The notes: generated by a model from the letters alone, not told the origin. 64,000 nucleotides of DNA from an uncultured Paracoccaceae bacterium (GCA_937138255.1 CAKZOU010000057.1:124001-188000), one strand, 5' to 3'. Shown: positions 49,146 to 59,174, counted from the first letter of the stretch. Program-made: numbers and translations.

Positions 49146-51291
49146 CCGACGGCAGGCCCTCGATCAGACGCCCGATCTTTGCCGCCGGATAACCCGCAAG
49201 CCAGAGCTTCTTGACCAGCTCATCCGCCTTGTCGGCCGGAACCGCCGCCAAAAGGCCCCCCGCCGTTTGCGGATCGAACATCAGATCCGCGCGCGGCCCT
49301 TTCCGGCCCGCGACAACTCCCGCGCCCGAAACGTTGTCGGGGTAGAGCGACGAGCGCACGCCCTTCTCGGCAAGCGCAAGCGCCCCTTGCATCAGCGGCA
49401 CGGCATCGAGGCTGATCTCGGCGGCAACGCCCGAGGCCTCACAAATGCCCGAGAGGTGCCCTGCGATGCCAAAGCCGGTGAGATCGGTCATGGCGTGGGC
49501 CTTGCCGAGGATTTCCGATGCCAGCCCCTGCGGCTGGAGCATCTGCTTATACGCCGCAACCACATCCGTCCCCGGCGCAAGGCCCGCCATCTCGGCGGCC
49601 ATCAAGACGCCCGAGCCGACAGGTTTCGTGAGGATCAAGGCATCGCCTGCCTTGGCCCCGCCAAGGGTGATCGGCGCTTTTTCGCACAGGCCGGTGAGCG
49701 TGAAGCCGATGGTCAGCTCGTCGCCCATCGACGAATGTCCGCCAACGATGGCCGCGCCCGCGCCGGAAATCACCTCGTTCGCCGCCCCCATGATCTCGCG
49801 CATGGTGCGCTCCTGCAGGGCCGCCGACATCCTCGGCAGGATGACGTTGACCGTCGCCGCCTGAGGCTTGGCCCCCATCGCCCAGATATCGCCCAGCGCA
49901 TGGACGGCCGCGATGCGGGTCATCAGGGCGTGGTCGTTGGTCAGGCTGCGGAGGTGGTCGGTGGTGATCACCTGCTGCGCACCGCCCGTGGTCAGAAGGG
50001 CCGCATCGTCACCCGGCAAGGGCGTGATATCCTTGCGCGTGGTCGCCGGAAGGCTGGCCAGCGCATTCCGAAGCGCCCCGCGCCCGACCTTGGCACCGCA
50101 GCCGCCGCACATCGGCTTGTCGCCCAGCGCCTCGACGGCCCCTGCGGCCATCTCCTTGGGTAGGGAAGGCACCGGCATCTTCGGCAGATCGTCGAGCATC
50201 GCCATGAACTTGCGGTCGATCCGGTCTTTCCAGAGCCACAAAAGCGGCCCGCGCACGGCGGTGCCGAACTTTTCGGCAAGGGCCGAGCGGCGGCCAAGCG
50301 AGACAAGCTTGAGATAATCGCGCTGCGGCCGGTAGGGGCGCATTTGGCCCTTTTCGGTCAGCGCCGCGCGCAGGTTGTTGTAGAGGATCGGCGCCTGCCG
50401 CACAGCATAAACGCCCGCCTTGGGGCGCGGCGCGTGGGTCATGTGGGCGCAGTCGCCGGTGGCGAAGATTGCCGGATCGCTCGAGCGCAGGGTCGGCCCC
50501 ACGGCGATATAGCCGTCGACCAGATCAAGGCCAGACGCAGCGATCCAGTCATGCGGCCGTGCACCGGCGGCACCGGTGACGAACGAGGCCTCGATGCGCC
50601 GCCCGTCCTCAAGCCGGACACCCTCCGCGCCAACAGACGCAATCGGCGCGTTCTCGATCAAATCGACCCCCGCCTCCGCCATCGCCGTCAGAACCTTGGC
50701 TCGCGCCTTGTTGGTCATGCCCGGAAGTGCTGCGGCCTTGTCGATCAGCGTGACCTTTCCGCTCCGGTCCTTCAGCGCATGAGCCATCGCCATCGCCAGT
50801 TCCGCTCCGGCGATGCCGGCGCCGATCACGGCGACCTTGGGTGCCTTGGCGGTGGTGCGATAGGCGTCCCACTTGGCGGCGAACTCGGCGAGCGGTTTGG
50901 CGGGAATGCCATGCTCGGGGAAGCCCGGAAGCGCGGGCATCTCGGAGGTGATCCCCACATCGACCGAAACCACGTCATAGGAAATCGGCCCCTGTCCCGC
51001 GATGCGCACCTCGCGCTTTTCGGTGTCGATCCCCTCGGCCGACCCGATGATCACGCGGGCTCCGGCAAAGCGGGCGAGGCGGACCAGATCAATATCGAGT
51101 TGCTCGCGCGTGAAGTGCCCCGCCACAAAGCCGGGGAGCATCCCCGAATAAGCGGCGGTGGGCAGCGGGTTGATCACCGTCACCCGCACCCCCCGCAAGG
51201 GGTTCATCCCCCACATCCGCAGGACGAGGGCGTGGCTATGGCCGCCACCAATCAAAACGAGATCACGGGTCAGGGGAACGGTGCGTTGCAT
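49132..51291 (-). CDS. selD: NADH dehydrogenase-like / selenophosphate synthetase fusion (SelD)
   Basis: The 719-residue fusion has an N-terminal FAD/NAD oxidoreductase domain of NDH-2 type (LVLIGGGHSHALVLRMWGM, VAVIGAGIAGAEL, FATGDCAHM) and a C-terminal SelD domain starting near residue 395. The SelD active-site Cys is in MCGGCGAKVGRG, and ATP-binding segments follow (GDDAAL, MTDLTGFGIAGHL). It makes selenophosphate from selenide and ATP; the flavoprotein part may supply reducing power. There is no Sec codon. Start: ATG at 51291 (MQRTVPLTRDLVLIGGG); upstream ATGs at 51300 and 51312 are possible. Confidence 0.92.
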   Translation of the reverse strand: MQRTVPLTRDLVLIGGGHSHALVLRMWGMNPLRGVRVTVINPLPTAAYSGMLPGFVAGHFTREQLDIDLVRLARFAGARVIIGSAEGIDTEKREVRIAGQGPISYDVVSVDVGITSEMPALPGFPEHGIPAKPLAEFAAKWDAYRTTAKAPKVAVIGAGIAGAELAMAMAHALKDRSGKVTLIDKAAALPGMTNKARAKVLTAMAEAGVDLIENAPIASVGAEGVRLEDGRRIEASFVTGAAGARPHDWIAASGLDLVDGYIAVGPTLRSSDPAIFATGDCAHMTHAPRPKAGVYAVRQAPILYNNLRAALTEKGQMRPYRPQRDYLKLVSLGRRSALAEKFGTAVRGPLLWLWKDRIDRKFMAMLDDLPKMPVPSLPKEMAAGAVEALGDKPMCGGCGAKVGRGALRNALASLPATTRKDITPLPGDDAALLTTGGAQQVITTDHLRSLTNDHALMTRIAAVHALGDIWAMGAKPQAATVNVILPRMSAALQERTMREIMGAANEVISGAGAAIVGGHSSMGDELTIGFTLTGLCEKAPITLGGAKAGDALILTKPVGSGVLMAAEMAGLAPGTDVVAAYKQMLQPQGLASEILGKAHAMTDLTGFGIAGHLSGICEASGVAAEISLDAVPLMQGALALAEKGVRSSLYPDNVSGAGVVAGRKGPRADLMFDPQTAGGLLAAVPADKADELVKKLWLAGYPAAKIGRLIEGLPSVTLI

Positions 51292-51349
51292 GGGGCGCAT
51301 ATAGGCCCGCATTGCGCCCTTCACCAGTGCTGGCGTCAGACAGCCGCGC

Positions 51350-51604
51350 CTAGCGCATTCTGCCCCAGATACTAAGACCGATCAGGATCACACTGAGCAG
51401 TAGGAGAACCCGCCGCACGTTGGCTTCTTCCCGGTCGGCCAGCCACTCTTCCGTTGCCGAAACCCATTCGGCAGGCCGCGGCACCATGTGGCCCGCGTGA
51501 TCCCGCGCCCTTGCCCGCAGATGCAAGAGGATACGGACTGCAAGTAGCGCCCAGAGAAGGAACACCGCACCTTGCACGATCAGGATCGCGGGCAGGCCGC
51601 TCAT
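51350..51604 (-). CDS. Small two-helix membrane protein (84 aa)
   Basis: The 84-residue protein has a first hydrophobic helix (about residues 4-25, LPAILIVQGAVFLLWALLAVRI), a soluble middle with WVSATEEWLADREEANV, and a second C-terminal helix VRRVLLLLSVILIGLSIW. I do not recognise the family. Its ATG overlaps the stop of a 37-codon hydrophobic frame (ATGA), which suggests coupled translation. Function unknown. Confidence 0.6.
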   Translation of the reverse strand: MSGLPAILIVQGAVFLLWALLAVRILLHLRARARDHAGHMVPRPAEWVSATEEWLADREEANVRRVLLLLSVILIGLSIWGRMR

Positions 51605-51714
51605 GCCATCGCCTCGATCGCGATCACGACAGCAACGGGTAGCACCTTGCCGATGCAGAAGAACACCGCCGCGATGCGGATGAAACGGAGCGTATTCCCA
51701 GCGTAACGTATCAT
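51601..51714 (-). CDS. Very small membrane peptide (37 aa)
   Basis: This 37-residue frame reads MIRYAGNTLRFIRIAAVFFC and then a hydrophobic stretch ending in AMA. It is a single helix with basic N-terminus (R3, R10, R13). GGGGGG lies 5-10 bases before the ATG. The TGA overlaps the ATG of the 84-residue gene by four bases. It is between tdh (upstream, stop at 51766) and that gene on the same strand. The overlap and ribosome-binding site support translation, but no homologue is known to me. Confidence 0.45.
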   Translation of the reverse strand: MIRYAGNTLRFIRIAAVFFCIGKVLPVAVVIAIEAMA

Positions 51715-51765
51715 CCCAGCCCCCCCGGCCCAGACCATCGCAGTCTGACAGGGCTGGGACATGGG

Positions 51766-52803
51766 TCAAGTCCAGTCGAGAACGACCTTGCCCGACGAGC
51801 CGCCGCGCATGGCGTCAAACCCTTGCACGAAATCATCCACCTTGAACCGGTGTGTGATCACCTCGCGCACATCGAGGCCGTTTTCCAGCATGGCGATCAT
51901 CTTGTACCATGTCTCGAAAATCTCGCGGCCATAGACGCCCTTGATGGTGATCGCCTTGAAAACGATGCGGCTCCAATCCACTGGCGATTTGCCCGGCGGG
52001 ATGCCGAGCAGGGCGATCCGCCCGCCCATCACGAGGTTTTCCACCATCTGATCGAGCGCCTGCTGGCTGCCCGACATCTCGAGGCCCACGTCGAACCCCT
52101 CTTTCATCTTGAGGCCGGTCTCGACCTCTTTGAGATCCTGCTTCGCCACGTTCACCGGAACCACATCCGCCACCCGCGCCGCCAGATCGAGCCTATCTTG
52201 ATTAATATCGGTGATCACCACATGCCGCGCGCCGACATGGCGGGCGACAGCGGCGGCCATGATGCCGATGGGGCCAGCGCCGGTGATCAGCACGTCCTCT
52301 CCCACCAGATCGAAGCTAAGGGCCGTGTGGACGGCATTGCCCAAGGGATCGAGGATTGCGCCGATTTCATCGTCGATGGCATCGGGCAGCGGCACCACGT
52401 TGAAGGCGGGCAGCTTGAGGAATTGGGCAAAAGCCCCCTGTTCGTTGACGCCAATCCCCCGCGTGGCGGGATCGAGGTGAAACTTGCCCGCACGGCTCTG
52501 GCGGCTTTTCTTGCCAATGAGATGCCCCTCGCCCGAACAGCGCTGGCCGATCTCGAGCCCTTCGACATTGCGGCCGATCTCGACAATCTCGCCCGCGAAT
52601 TCGTGGCCGGTGATGAGCGGCACGGGGACTGTCTTTTGCGCCCAGGCGTCCCAGTTCCAGATGTGGATATCGGTGCCGCAGATGCCGGTCTTGTTGATCT
52701 TGATAAGCACGTCATCAGGGCCGATCTCGGGCACCGGCGCATGGATCATCCAAAGGCCCGGTTCGGGCTTGGTCTTGGCCAGAGCTTTCATCTGGTTGGT
52801 CAT
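51766..52803 (-). CDS. tdh: L-threonine 3-dehydrogenase (lacking structural zinc ligands)
   Basis: The 345-residue medium-chain dehydrogenase has catalytic zinc residues C42 and H67-E68 and the Rossmann motif [11 protein letters not shown]. It oxidises threonine to 2-amino-3-ketobutyrate, which Kbl cleaves. The four structural-zinc cysteines of E. coli Tdh are replaced by G97, S100, S103 and D111, so that lobe is metal-free here. The start overlaps the kbl stop by four bases. I still call it Tdh because of the kbl neighbour and the conserved SGEGHL and [11 protein letters not shown] segments. Confidence 0.92.
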   Translation of the reverse strand: MTNQMKALAKTKPEPGLWMIHAPVPEIGPDDVLIKINKTGICGTDIHIWNWDAWAQKTVPVPLITGHEFAGEIVEIGRNVEGLEIGQRCSGEGHLIGKKSRQSRAGKFHLDPATRGIGVNEQGAFAQFLKLPAFNVVPLPDAIDDEIGAILDPLGNAVHTALSFDLVGEDVLITGAGPIGIMAAAVARHVGARHVVITDINQDRLDLAARVADVVPVNVAKQDLKEVETGLKMKEGFDVGLEMSGSQQALDQMVENLVMGGRIALLGIPPGKSPVDWSRIVFKAITIKGVYGREIFETWYKMIAMLENGLDVREVITHRFKVDDFVQGFDAMRGGSSGKVVLDWT

Positions 52804-53987
52804 TTCAGAACTCCGGTATCGCGGCCTGCTTGGGCAAAGGCGGCGAGAGCTTCATCGAGGTCGGCGCGGCTGAGCGCCGCGTTCATCTGGGTGCGGATAC
52901 GGGCGCGGTCTTTGGGGACCACGGGAAAGAAGAAGCCGGCGACATAGACGCCAAGCTCGAATAGCCGCGCGGCCATCGCTTGGGCGAGGCGGGCGTCGTA
53001 GAGCATCACCGGCACGATCGGGTGCTCTCCGGGCAGAAGGTCGAACCCAGCCGCCTCAAGCCCCGCGCGCCAATAGGCGGCGTTCTCGAAGAGTTTTGCC
53101 CGGAGGTCGTCGCCCTGCTCGACCAGATCAAGCGCGGCAAGGCCGGCAGCGACGACAGCGGGCGGCAGGGCGTTGGAGAAAAGATAGGGCCGCGCGCGCT
53201 GGCGCAGGAGGTCGATCACCGGCTGCGGCCCGGCGATATAGCCGCCGAGTGCGCCACCAAGGGCCTTGCCCAGCGTGCCTGTCATCACATCCGCCTTCAC
53301 ACCGAAATACGCGGGCGTTCCTGCCCCCTTCGGCCCCATGAAGCCGGTGGCGTGGCAATCATCGACCATCAGAAGCGCATCGTATTGGTCGGCCAGGGCG
53401 CGGATTTCCGGCAGTTTGGCGAGATAGCCATCCATCGAGAAAACACCATCGGTCGCAATCATGATGTGCCGCACCCCATCGGCGCGGGCCTGTTTCAGCT
53501 GGGCCTCGAGATCGTCCATATCCGAATTGGCAAAGCGATAGCGCCGCGCCTTGCACAGGCGGATGCCGTCGATGATCGAGGCATGGTTGAGCGCATCGGA
53601 GATTACCGCGTCTTCCGGCGCCAAGAGAGGCTCGAAGAGGGCGCCGTTGGCGTCGAAGCAAGCGGCAAAGAGGATGGAATCGTCGTGGCCAAGTAAGGCG
53701 GCAAGGCGCTCCTCCAACTGACGGTGCAGATCCTGCGTGCCACAGATGAAGCGGACCGAGGCCATGCCGTAGCCGTGGTCGTGCATCGCGGCTTCGGCAG
53801 CAGCGATCAGGGCCGGATGATCGGCAAGGCCCAGATAATTGTTGGCGCAAAGATTGATCACCTTGCGATCGCCCACCTCGATCCGCCCACCCTGCGGCGA
53901 GGTGATCAGGCGTTCGCGCTTCATCAGGCCGTCGGCCTCGATCCCGGCAAGGGCTTCTCGGATCGAATTCAGGAAATCGCTCGACAT
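52800..53987 (-). CDS. kbl: Glycine C-acetyltransferase (2-amino-3-ketobutyrate CoA ligase)
   Basis: The 395-residue alpha-oxoamine synthase has PLP residues in [13 protein letters not shown] and the Schiff-base Lys in [15 protein letters not shown]. It cleaves 2-amino-3-ketobutyrate with CoA to glycine and acetyl-CoA. The ATG at 53987 ([20 protein letters not shown]) matches the family; the longer frame upstream is not supported. kbl and tdh overlap by four bases and form a threonine-catabolism operon. Confidence 0.95.
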   Translation of the reverse strand: MSSDFLNSIREALAGIEADGLMKRERLITSPQGGRIEVGDRKVINLCANNYLGLADHPALIAAAEAAMHDHGYGMASVRFICGTQDLHRQLEERLAALLGHDDSILFAACFDANGALFEPLLAPEDAVISDALNHASIIDGIRLCKARRYRFANSDMDDLEAQLKQARADGVRHIMIATDGVFSMDGYLAKLPEIRALADQYDALLMVDDCHATGFMGPKGAGTPAYFGVKADVMTGTLGKALGGALGGYIAGPQPVIDLLRQRARPYLFSNALPPAVVAAGLAALDLVEQGDDLRAKLFENAAYWRAGLEAAGFDLLPGEHPIVPVMLYDARLAQAMAARLFELGVYVAGFFFPVVPKDRARIRTQMNAALSRADLDEALAAFAQAGRDTGVLK

Positions 53988-54122
53988 GGAAAACTCCGAC
54001 ACCAATGCACTGGAAAAGACACCAATCGCGCGGAAATGCAACCTGCCGTGACGGGACGTCGTGCTTTCCCAAGCGCGCCTGATCGCTAGAGTGCACCGCG
54101 ACAAATCCCTCAGGAGGCCCCC

Positions 54123-55298
54123 ATGTCCGACATCGTCATCCTCTCCGGCGCCCGCACAGCCATCGGCTCTTTCGGCGGAAGCCTTGCCGGCACCTCGCCC
54201 ATCGAGATGGGCACCATCGTCGCCAAGGCCGCGCTCGAGCGGGCGGGCGTTGACGGCGGCCAGATCGGGCAGGTGGCCTTTGGTCAGGTGATCAATACCG
54301 AACCGCGCGATATGTATCTCAGCCGCGTCGCCTCGATGCAGGCGGGTGTGCTGAATTCGACGCCCGCGATGAACGTCAACCGCCTTTGCGGCTCAGGCGT
54401 TCAGGCAATCGTGTCGATGGTTCAGTCGCTGATGCTTGGGGATGCCGATTTTGCCCTTGCAGGCGGCTCGGAAAGCATGAGCCGCGCGCCCTATATCGTG
54501 CCCGATCAACGCTGGGGCGCGAAGATGGGCGATATCCGCACGCTCGACATGATGCTCGGCACGCTGCACTGCCCGTTCGGCACCGGCCACATGGGCGTGA
54601 CAGCCGAGAACGTCGCGCGTGAGCACGAAATTACCCGCCAGATGCAGGACGAGTTCGCCGCCGAGAGCCAAAGGCGCGCATTGGCGGCCATCGAGGCGGG
54701 CCATTTCAAGGATCAGATCGTGCCGGTTCCGGTGAAGGTGCGCCGCGACACGGTCGATTTCATCACCGACGAACATCCCAAGGCCACCACACCCGAGACC
54801 CTCGCCGGCCTCCGCGCCGTATTCGAGAAGGAAGGCTCTGTCACCGCGGGCAACGCCAGCGGCCTCAATGATGGCGCGGCGGCAGTTGTTCTGGCGCGGC
54901 GCGAGGCGGCGGAAAAGGCGGGGCTGACGCACAAGTTCAAGGTCTTGGGTTATGCCCATGCGGGCGTGCGCCCCGAGGTCATGGGGATCGGGCCGGTTCC
55001 GGCGGTAAAGCTGCTGCTGCAACGCACCGGCCTCAAGGCCAGCGATTTCGACGTGATCGAGTCGAACGAAGCCTTCGCCTCTCAGGCGCTTGCCGTGTCG
55101 AAAGAGCTCGGCTTCGATCCGGCCATCGTCAACCCCAACGGCGGCGCGATTGCGCTGGGCCATCCGGTTGGAGCGACGGGCGCGATCATCACGGTCAAGA
55201 CGATGTATGAGCTCGAGCGCACCGGCGGCAAGCGCGGCCTTATCACCATGTGTATCGGTGGCGGTCAGGGCATCGCCCTTGCGATCGAGCGGCTTTAA
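54123..55298 (+). CDS. Beta-ketothiolase, BktB-type acetyl-CoA acyltransferase
   Basis: The 391-residue thiolase has the acyl-binding Cys in [15 protein letters not shown], the His in [12 protein letters not shown], and the second Cys in [13 protein letters not shown]. The [15 protein letters not shown] and MSRAPYIVP blocks are close to BktB of Ralstonia, so it probably condenses or cleaves C4-C6 beta-ketoacyl-CoAs. AGGAGG lies before the ATG. It is divergent from kbl, which releases acetyl-CoA, and its TAA shares TTAA with yaaA. Confidence 0.9.
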   Translation: MSDIVILSGARTAIGSFGGSLAGTSPIEMGTIVAKAALERAGVDGGQIGQVAFGQVINTEPRDMYLSRVASMQAGVLNSTPAMNVNRLCGSGVQAIVSMVQSLMLGDADFALAGGSESMSRAPYIVPDQRWGAKMGDIRTLDMMLGTLHCPFGTGHMGVTAENVAREHEITRQMQDEFAAESQRRALAAIEAGHFKDQIVPVPVKVRRDTVDFITDEHPKATTPETLAGLRAVFEKEGSVTAGNASGLNDGAAAVVLARREAAEKAGLTHKFKVLGYAHAGVRPEVMGIGPVPAVKLLLQRTGLKASDFDVIESNEAFASQALAVSKELGFDPAIVNPNGGAIALGHPVGATGAIITVKTMYELERTGGKRGLITMCIGGGQGIALAIERL

Positions 55299-56059
55299 CC
55301 TTCGCGCAGGAACACGAGGCGGTCGCCCTCGGAAAGATCGGGGTCGTAGGCATAGCCTCCGGCCCCGAAATCTTTCAGGGCCTCGGGATCGGTCAGCCGA
55401 TTGTCGACGATATAGCGGGCCATCGCGCCCCGCGCCTGTTTGGCAAAGAACGAGACGATGCGCGGCTGGCCGTTCTTCACTTCCATAAATTGCGGCGTGA
55501 TGACCCGCAGCTTCAGCGCCTTGTTATCGACCGCGCCGAAATATTCCTGACTGGCGCAGTTGACGAGGATATCGGTCCCCGCCTCGGCCGCCAGCCGCGT
55601 CAGATCTTTCGACAGGCTCTCGCCCCAGTAGTCATAGAGGTTCTTGCCCCGCCGCGTTTTCAGGCGGCTGCCCATTTCGAGGCGGTAGGGCTGAATGCCG
55701 TCAAGCGGACGCAGCAGGCCGTAAAGCCCCGAGAGGATCCGCAAATGCCCCTGCGCCCAGCGCAGCTCGTCGTCCGACATGGTTCCGGCATCGAGGCCGG
55801 TATAGGTATCGCCGTCGAAGGCGTAGGCGGCCGGTTTGATGGCGTCAGCGGCGGGTTCATCCTGAAAACCGCGAAACCGGTCGCGGTTGAGGCGGGCAAG
55901 GTCGTCGGAGATGCTCATCAGCTTCTTCAGATCGCCCAGCGTCAGCCCGCGTGCCGTCTTGGCAAGGCGCGTGGCCTCGGCCCGATAGGCGGGCTCAGTG
56001 GGCGCGTGCGGCACGGGCGAGAAATCGAGCGCCTTTGCGGGCGAGATCACTACAAGCAT
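55295..56059 (-). CDS. yaaA: Peroxide stress protein YaaA
   Basis: The 254-residue protein matches the YaaA/DUF328 family: MLVVISPAKALDFSPV at the start, the LMSISDDLARLNRDRF segment, and the basic region KTRRGKNLYDYWGESLS. In E. coli YaaA binds DNA and lowers intracellular iron during peroxide stress. AGGAGACTGCC provides a strong ribosome-binding site. It shares TTAA with the thiolase stop. Confidence 0.93.
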   Translation of the reverse strand: MLVVISPAKALDFSPVPHAPTEPAYRAEATRLAKTARGLTLGDLKKLMSISDDLARLNRDRFRGFQDEPAADAIKPAAYAFDGDTYTGLDAGTMSDDELRWAQGHLRILSGLYGLLRPLDGIQPYRLEMGSRLKTRRGKNLYDYWGESLSKDLTRLAAEAGTDILVNCASQEYFGAVDNKALKLRVITPQFMEVKNGQPRIVSFFAKQARGAMARYIVDNRLTDPEALKDFGAGGYAYDPDLSEGDRLVFLREG

Positions 56060-56104
56060 GGCAGTCTCCTTTGCGGCCGAGTGCTAGCAGATAGGGCCAG
56101 AGGT

Positions 56105-58141
56105 TCAACCGCCCTGCAGGATTTCAAGGAAGGCGGTGCCGAACCGTTCGGTATGGCGGGCACCGATGATCCGCTCGATCCCGCCAAGGTCAGTGGGGTG
56201 CGCCTCGGCCAGACGGGCGAGCACCGAAGCAGTGCAGCTCATCGGTTTGCCTGTCCCATCCTCCCCGCGAACAAGGCTGTTTTGTGCCTCAAGCAGCTGG
56301 TCATAGACCGACCCTGCCTCTTTTCCCGCCAGCTTGCGCCGCCGAGGATGCAGCGCTTCGGCCTCGCCCGCGATCACCTCGAGAAAGGCCATGCCGTAGT
56401 GTTCGAGCTTTTTCGCCCCTACGCCGCCGACCCGCGCCATCTGGTCGAGCGTGGCGGGGCGGGTTTCCGCCATCTCGATCAGGGTCTTGTCGTTGAAGAT
56501 GATATAGGCCGGAACGCCCGCCGCCTCGGCCAGCGCGCGGCGCTTGGCCTTGAGCGCGGAAAGAAGCGGCGCGTCCTCGTCGCTCACCAGCATCTTGATC
56601 TTCGGCCCCGCGCCCTTGGCCGCGCGGATTGTGTCGGCGCGAAGCTGGATCGTCTCTTCGCCGCGCAGGATCGGGCGGGCGCGGTCGGTCATCCGCAGGC
56701 CGCCATGCATCTCGGGATCGGGGCGGATCAGATCGTGGCCCATCATCTGCCGAAAGATCGCCTGCCATTGGCGGCGGTCGTATGCCTTGCCCACACCAAA
56801 GGTTGGCAAGGAATCGTGGCCGTTCTGGCGGACCTTGTCGGTCTCGCCACCCAGAAGAATGTCGATCAGATGCCCCGAGCCAAACCGCTCACCCGTGCGC
56901 AGCGCGGCGGAAAGGGCCATGCGGACAGGCTCTGTCCCGTCGAAAACCTCGGCGGGCTTGTCGCAGAGATCGCAGTTGCCGCATTGGGCAACTTCTTCGC
57001 CGAAATATTGGAGAAGCTCATGGCGGCGGCAATCGAGCGCCTCCGCGAGGCCCAGAAGCGCATTCAGTCGCCCGTGGTCGGCCATGCGGCGCTCGGGCGG
57101 GGCGAGGCCTTCGTCGATCTGTTGGCGGCGAAAGCGGATGTCGTCGGGGCCGAAGAGGGTGAATGCCTCGGCTGGCGCGCCATCGCGGCCGGACCGGCCG
57201 ATCTCTTGATAATAGGCCTCGATGGATTTCGGCAGGTCGGCATGGGCGACCCAGCGGATATCGGGCTTGTCGATCCCCATGCCGAAGGCCACGGTCGCCA
57301 CGACGATCAGGCCATCCTCCTGCTGAAACCGCGCCTCGGTGATACGGCGATCGTCGGCCTCCATCCCGCCGTGATAGTGGGCACTGTTATGCCCCGTCTC
57401 GCGCAGCGCCTGCGCCAGAACCTCGGTCTTGGCGCGTGTGCCGCAATAGACGATCCCCGATTGCCCGCGCCGCGCCTCGGCAAAGCGCAGGATTTGCTGG
57501 CGGGGGCTGTCCTTCACAGCAAAGGACAGGTGGATGTTGGGCCGGTCGAAGCCGTGCAGGAACACCTCGGGCTCGGCCCCGCCGAAAAGCTTTTCGATGA
57601 TCTCGTCGCGGGTTTCAGCGTCGGCGGTGGCGGTAAAGGCAGCCAGCGGCACGCCCAACTCGCGGCGCAGATCGCCGATGCGCAGGTAGTCGGGGCGGAA
57701 ATCGTGGCCCCATTGGCTCACGCAATGGGCCTCGTCCACGGCGATGAGCGTCACGCCTGCGCGTTTGAGCATCTGCGGCACGCCCCCGGAAGCGAGCCGC
57801 TCGGGCGCCATGTAGAGCAGCTTGAGCCGCCCGGCCTCGAGCGCCTCCCAAACGGCGTCCGTCTCTTCCGGCGTATTGCCCGAGGTCAGCGCGCCTGCCT
57901 CAACCCCCGCCTCGCGCAACCCCCGCACCTGATCCCGCATCAGAGCGATAAGCGGCGAAATCACCACCGTCACGCCATCCCGCACGAGCGCGGGCAGTTG
58001 AAAACACAGCGACTTGCCGCCGCCCGTAGGCATGATGGCAAGCGTGTTGCGGCCAGCCGTGACCGCGGCCACAATCTCCTGCTGGCCGGGGCGAAAGGCG
58101 TCGAATCCGAATACGTCGCGTAGAAGCGTGGCAGCGCTCAT
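56105..58141 (-). CDS. recQ: ATP-dependent DNA helicase RecQ
   Basis: The 678-residue protein has helicase motif I MPTGGGKSLCFQLPA, motif II DEAHCVSQWGHDFRPDY, motif VI region YYQEIGRSGRDG, then a zinc-binding RQC domain (CDKP and CGNCDLC) and a C-terminal HRDC domain (about residues 500-590). A final ~60-residue extension follows. It unwinds DNA 3' to 5' in recombination repair. No clear Shine-Dalgarno lies before the ATG. Confidence 0.95.
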   Translation of the reverse strand: MSAATLLRDVFGFDAFRPGQQEIVAAVTAGRNTLAIMPTGGGKSLCFQLPALVRDGVTVVISPLIALMRDQVRGLREAGVEAGALTSGNTPEETDAVWEALEAGRLKLLYMAPERLASGGVPQMLKRAGVTLIAVDEAHCVSQWGHDFRPDYLRIGDLRRELGVPLAAFTATADAETRDEIIEKLFGGAEPEVFLHGFDRPNIHLSFAVKDSPRQQILRFAEARRGQSGIVYCGTRAKTEVLAQALRETGHNSAHYHGGMEADDRRITEARFQQEDGLIVVATVAFGMGIDKPDIRWVAHADLPKSIEAYYQEIGRSGRDGAPAEAFTLFGPDDIRFRRQQIDEGLAPPERRMADHGRLNALLGLAEALDCRRHELLQYFGEEVAQCGNCDLCDKPAEVFDGTEPVRMALSAALRTGERFGSGHLIDILLGGETDKVRQNGHDSLPTFGVGKAYDRRQWQAIFRQMMGHDLIRPDPEMHGGLRMTDRARPILRGEETIQLRADTIRAAKGAGPKIKMLVSDEDAPLLSALKAKRRALAEAAGVPAYIIFNDKTLIEMAETRPATLDQMARVGGVGAKKLEHYGMAFLEVIAGEAEALHPRRRKLAGKEAGSVYDQLLEAQNSLVRGEDGTGKPMSCTASVLARLAEAHPTDLGGIERIIGARHTERFGTAFLEILQGG

Positions 58142-58223
58142 GCGGGAGGGGCCTGTGGGTCAAATTGCTCTTGTTGAAGGGCAGAGTCACACAAGCCGCC
58201 TCCGGGGGCAAGCGGGCTTCGCC

Positions 58224-58511
58224 TTAGTAGAACATCGCCACGTTGTTCATCAGAACGATGCGGATGATTTCGAGGCCGACAAGCGCGACAAGCGGCGTCA
58301 GGTCCATGCCGCCCATGACCGGAACAACCTTGCGGATCGGGGCATAGACCGGCTCGAGGATGCGGGTCAGGCCATACCAGACCTGCGCGACGAATGGCTG
58401 CCGTATGTTGAGCACCTGAAAGCTGATCAGCCAGCTCATGATGAAATGGGCAAAGATGAAAAACCGGGCGACGCCGATCACCAGCATCAGAATGTCGTAG
58501 AGCGATTGCAT
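58224..58511 (-). CDS. YggT family membrane protein
   Basis: The 95-residue protein has two membrane helices separated by the YggT core (MSWLISFQVLN through RILEPVYAPIRKVVPVMGGM), followed by DLTPLVALVGLEIIRIVL. YggT proteins affect osmotic stress, cell division and envelope processes, but the mechanism is unclear. The ATG at 58511 has AAAGGA upstream. A short GC-rich hairpin lies past its stop. Confidence 0.88.
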   Translation of the reverse strand: MQSLYDILMLVIGVARFFIFAHFIMSWLISFQVLNIRQPFVAQVWYGLTRILEPVYAPIRKVVPVMGGMDLTPLVALVGLEIIRIVLMNNVAMFY

Positions 58512-58631
58512 ATCTGGTCCTTTCGTTTGCCCACAGGTAGTCAGTGCCGGCGTGCGCGGCAATCCCCTGCCGCAACGTTACAGTTGATGCTGTCATCTCG
58601 CTCGCCCATCTGATGCAAAACGGAGATCACG

Positions 58632-59174
58632 ATGTATCCTGTCGCCCGCATGTTCTGGCAGCTTGGCAAGGCGAGAAAGACGCCGAAGCTCGGCCTGACA
58701 GATACCTATGTGAGCCAGCATCACTGCCTCCCTTGGGATCTCGACGTCTGGATGGAGCTGAATAACGGCCGGACATTGACGCTCTATGACCTTGGCCGCA
58801 TTCCCCTCAGCTTGGTCACGGGGCTTCGCGCGGCGCTCAAGCGCAAGGGCTGGGGGATGACCGTGGCCGGATCGACCACGCGGTATCGGCGGCGGATCAC
58901 CGTGTTTCAACTGATCACAATGAAAAGCCGGCTCGTCACCTGGGACGACCGGTTTATGTATATCGAACAGTCGATGTGGACAGGCAAAGGCGAGTGCGCG
59001 GGGCACGTTTTGCTGCGGATGGCAACGGTTGGCCCCAAGGGGATCGTCGCGCCGAGGGAAGCGATCGACGAGATGGGCCTTGACGGATCCGCCCCACCAA
59101 CGATGCCCCGTTGGGTTAAGACATGGGTGACGGCCGAGGCCCAACGCCCCTGGCCCCCGATGCAAGACGCCTAG
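58632..59174 (+). CDS. Acyl-CoA thioesterase, hotdog fold
   Basis: The 180-residue protein has a hotdog layout of the 4-hydroxybenzoyl-CoA thioesterase/Them6 type: VSQHHCLPWDLDVWMELNNG, then a long helix and strands ending TVGPKGIVAPREAIDEMGLD. The D-x(4)N pattern in that first block is typical. It probably hydrolyses an acyl-CoA. GGAG lies before the ATG. Substrate unknown. Confidence 0.78.
   Translation: MYPVARMFWQLGKARKTPKLGLTDTYVSQHHCLPWDLDVWMELNNGRTLTLYDLGRIPLSLVTGLRAALKRKGWGMTVAGSTTRYRRRITVFQLITMKSRLVTWDDRFMYIEQSMWTGKGECAGHVLLRMATVGPKGIVAPREAIDEMGLDGSAPPTMPRWVKTWVTAEAQRPWPPMQDA

Noticed and set aside
51766-52803. Reading tdh as sorbitol or another zinc alcohol dehydrogenase because the structural cysteines are missing
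   Set aside because: The overlap with kbl and the SGEGHL and [11 protein letters not shown] segments are typical of threonine dehydrogenase.
55250-58123. A 957-codon plus-strand frame over yaaA and recQ
   Set aside because: It is antisense to two well-supported genes with catalytic motifs, and its sequence is a His/Arg/Gly-rich shadow typical of high-GC DNA.
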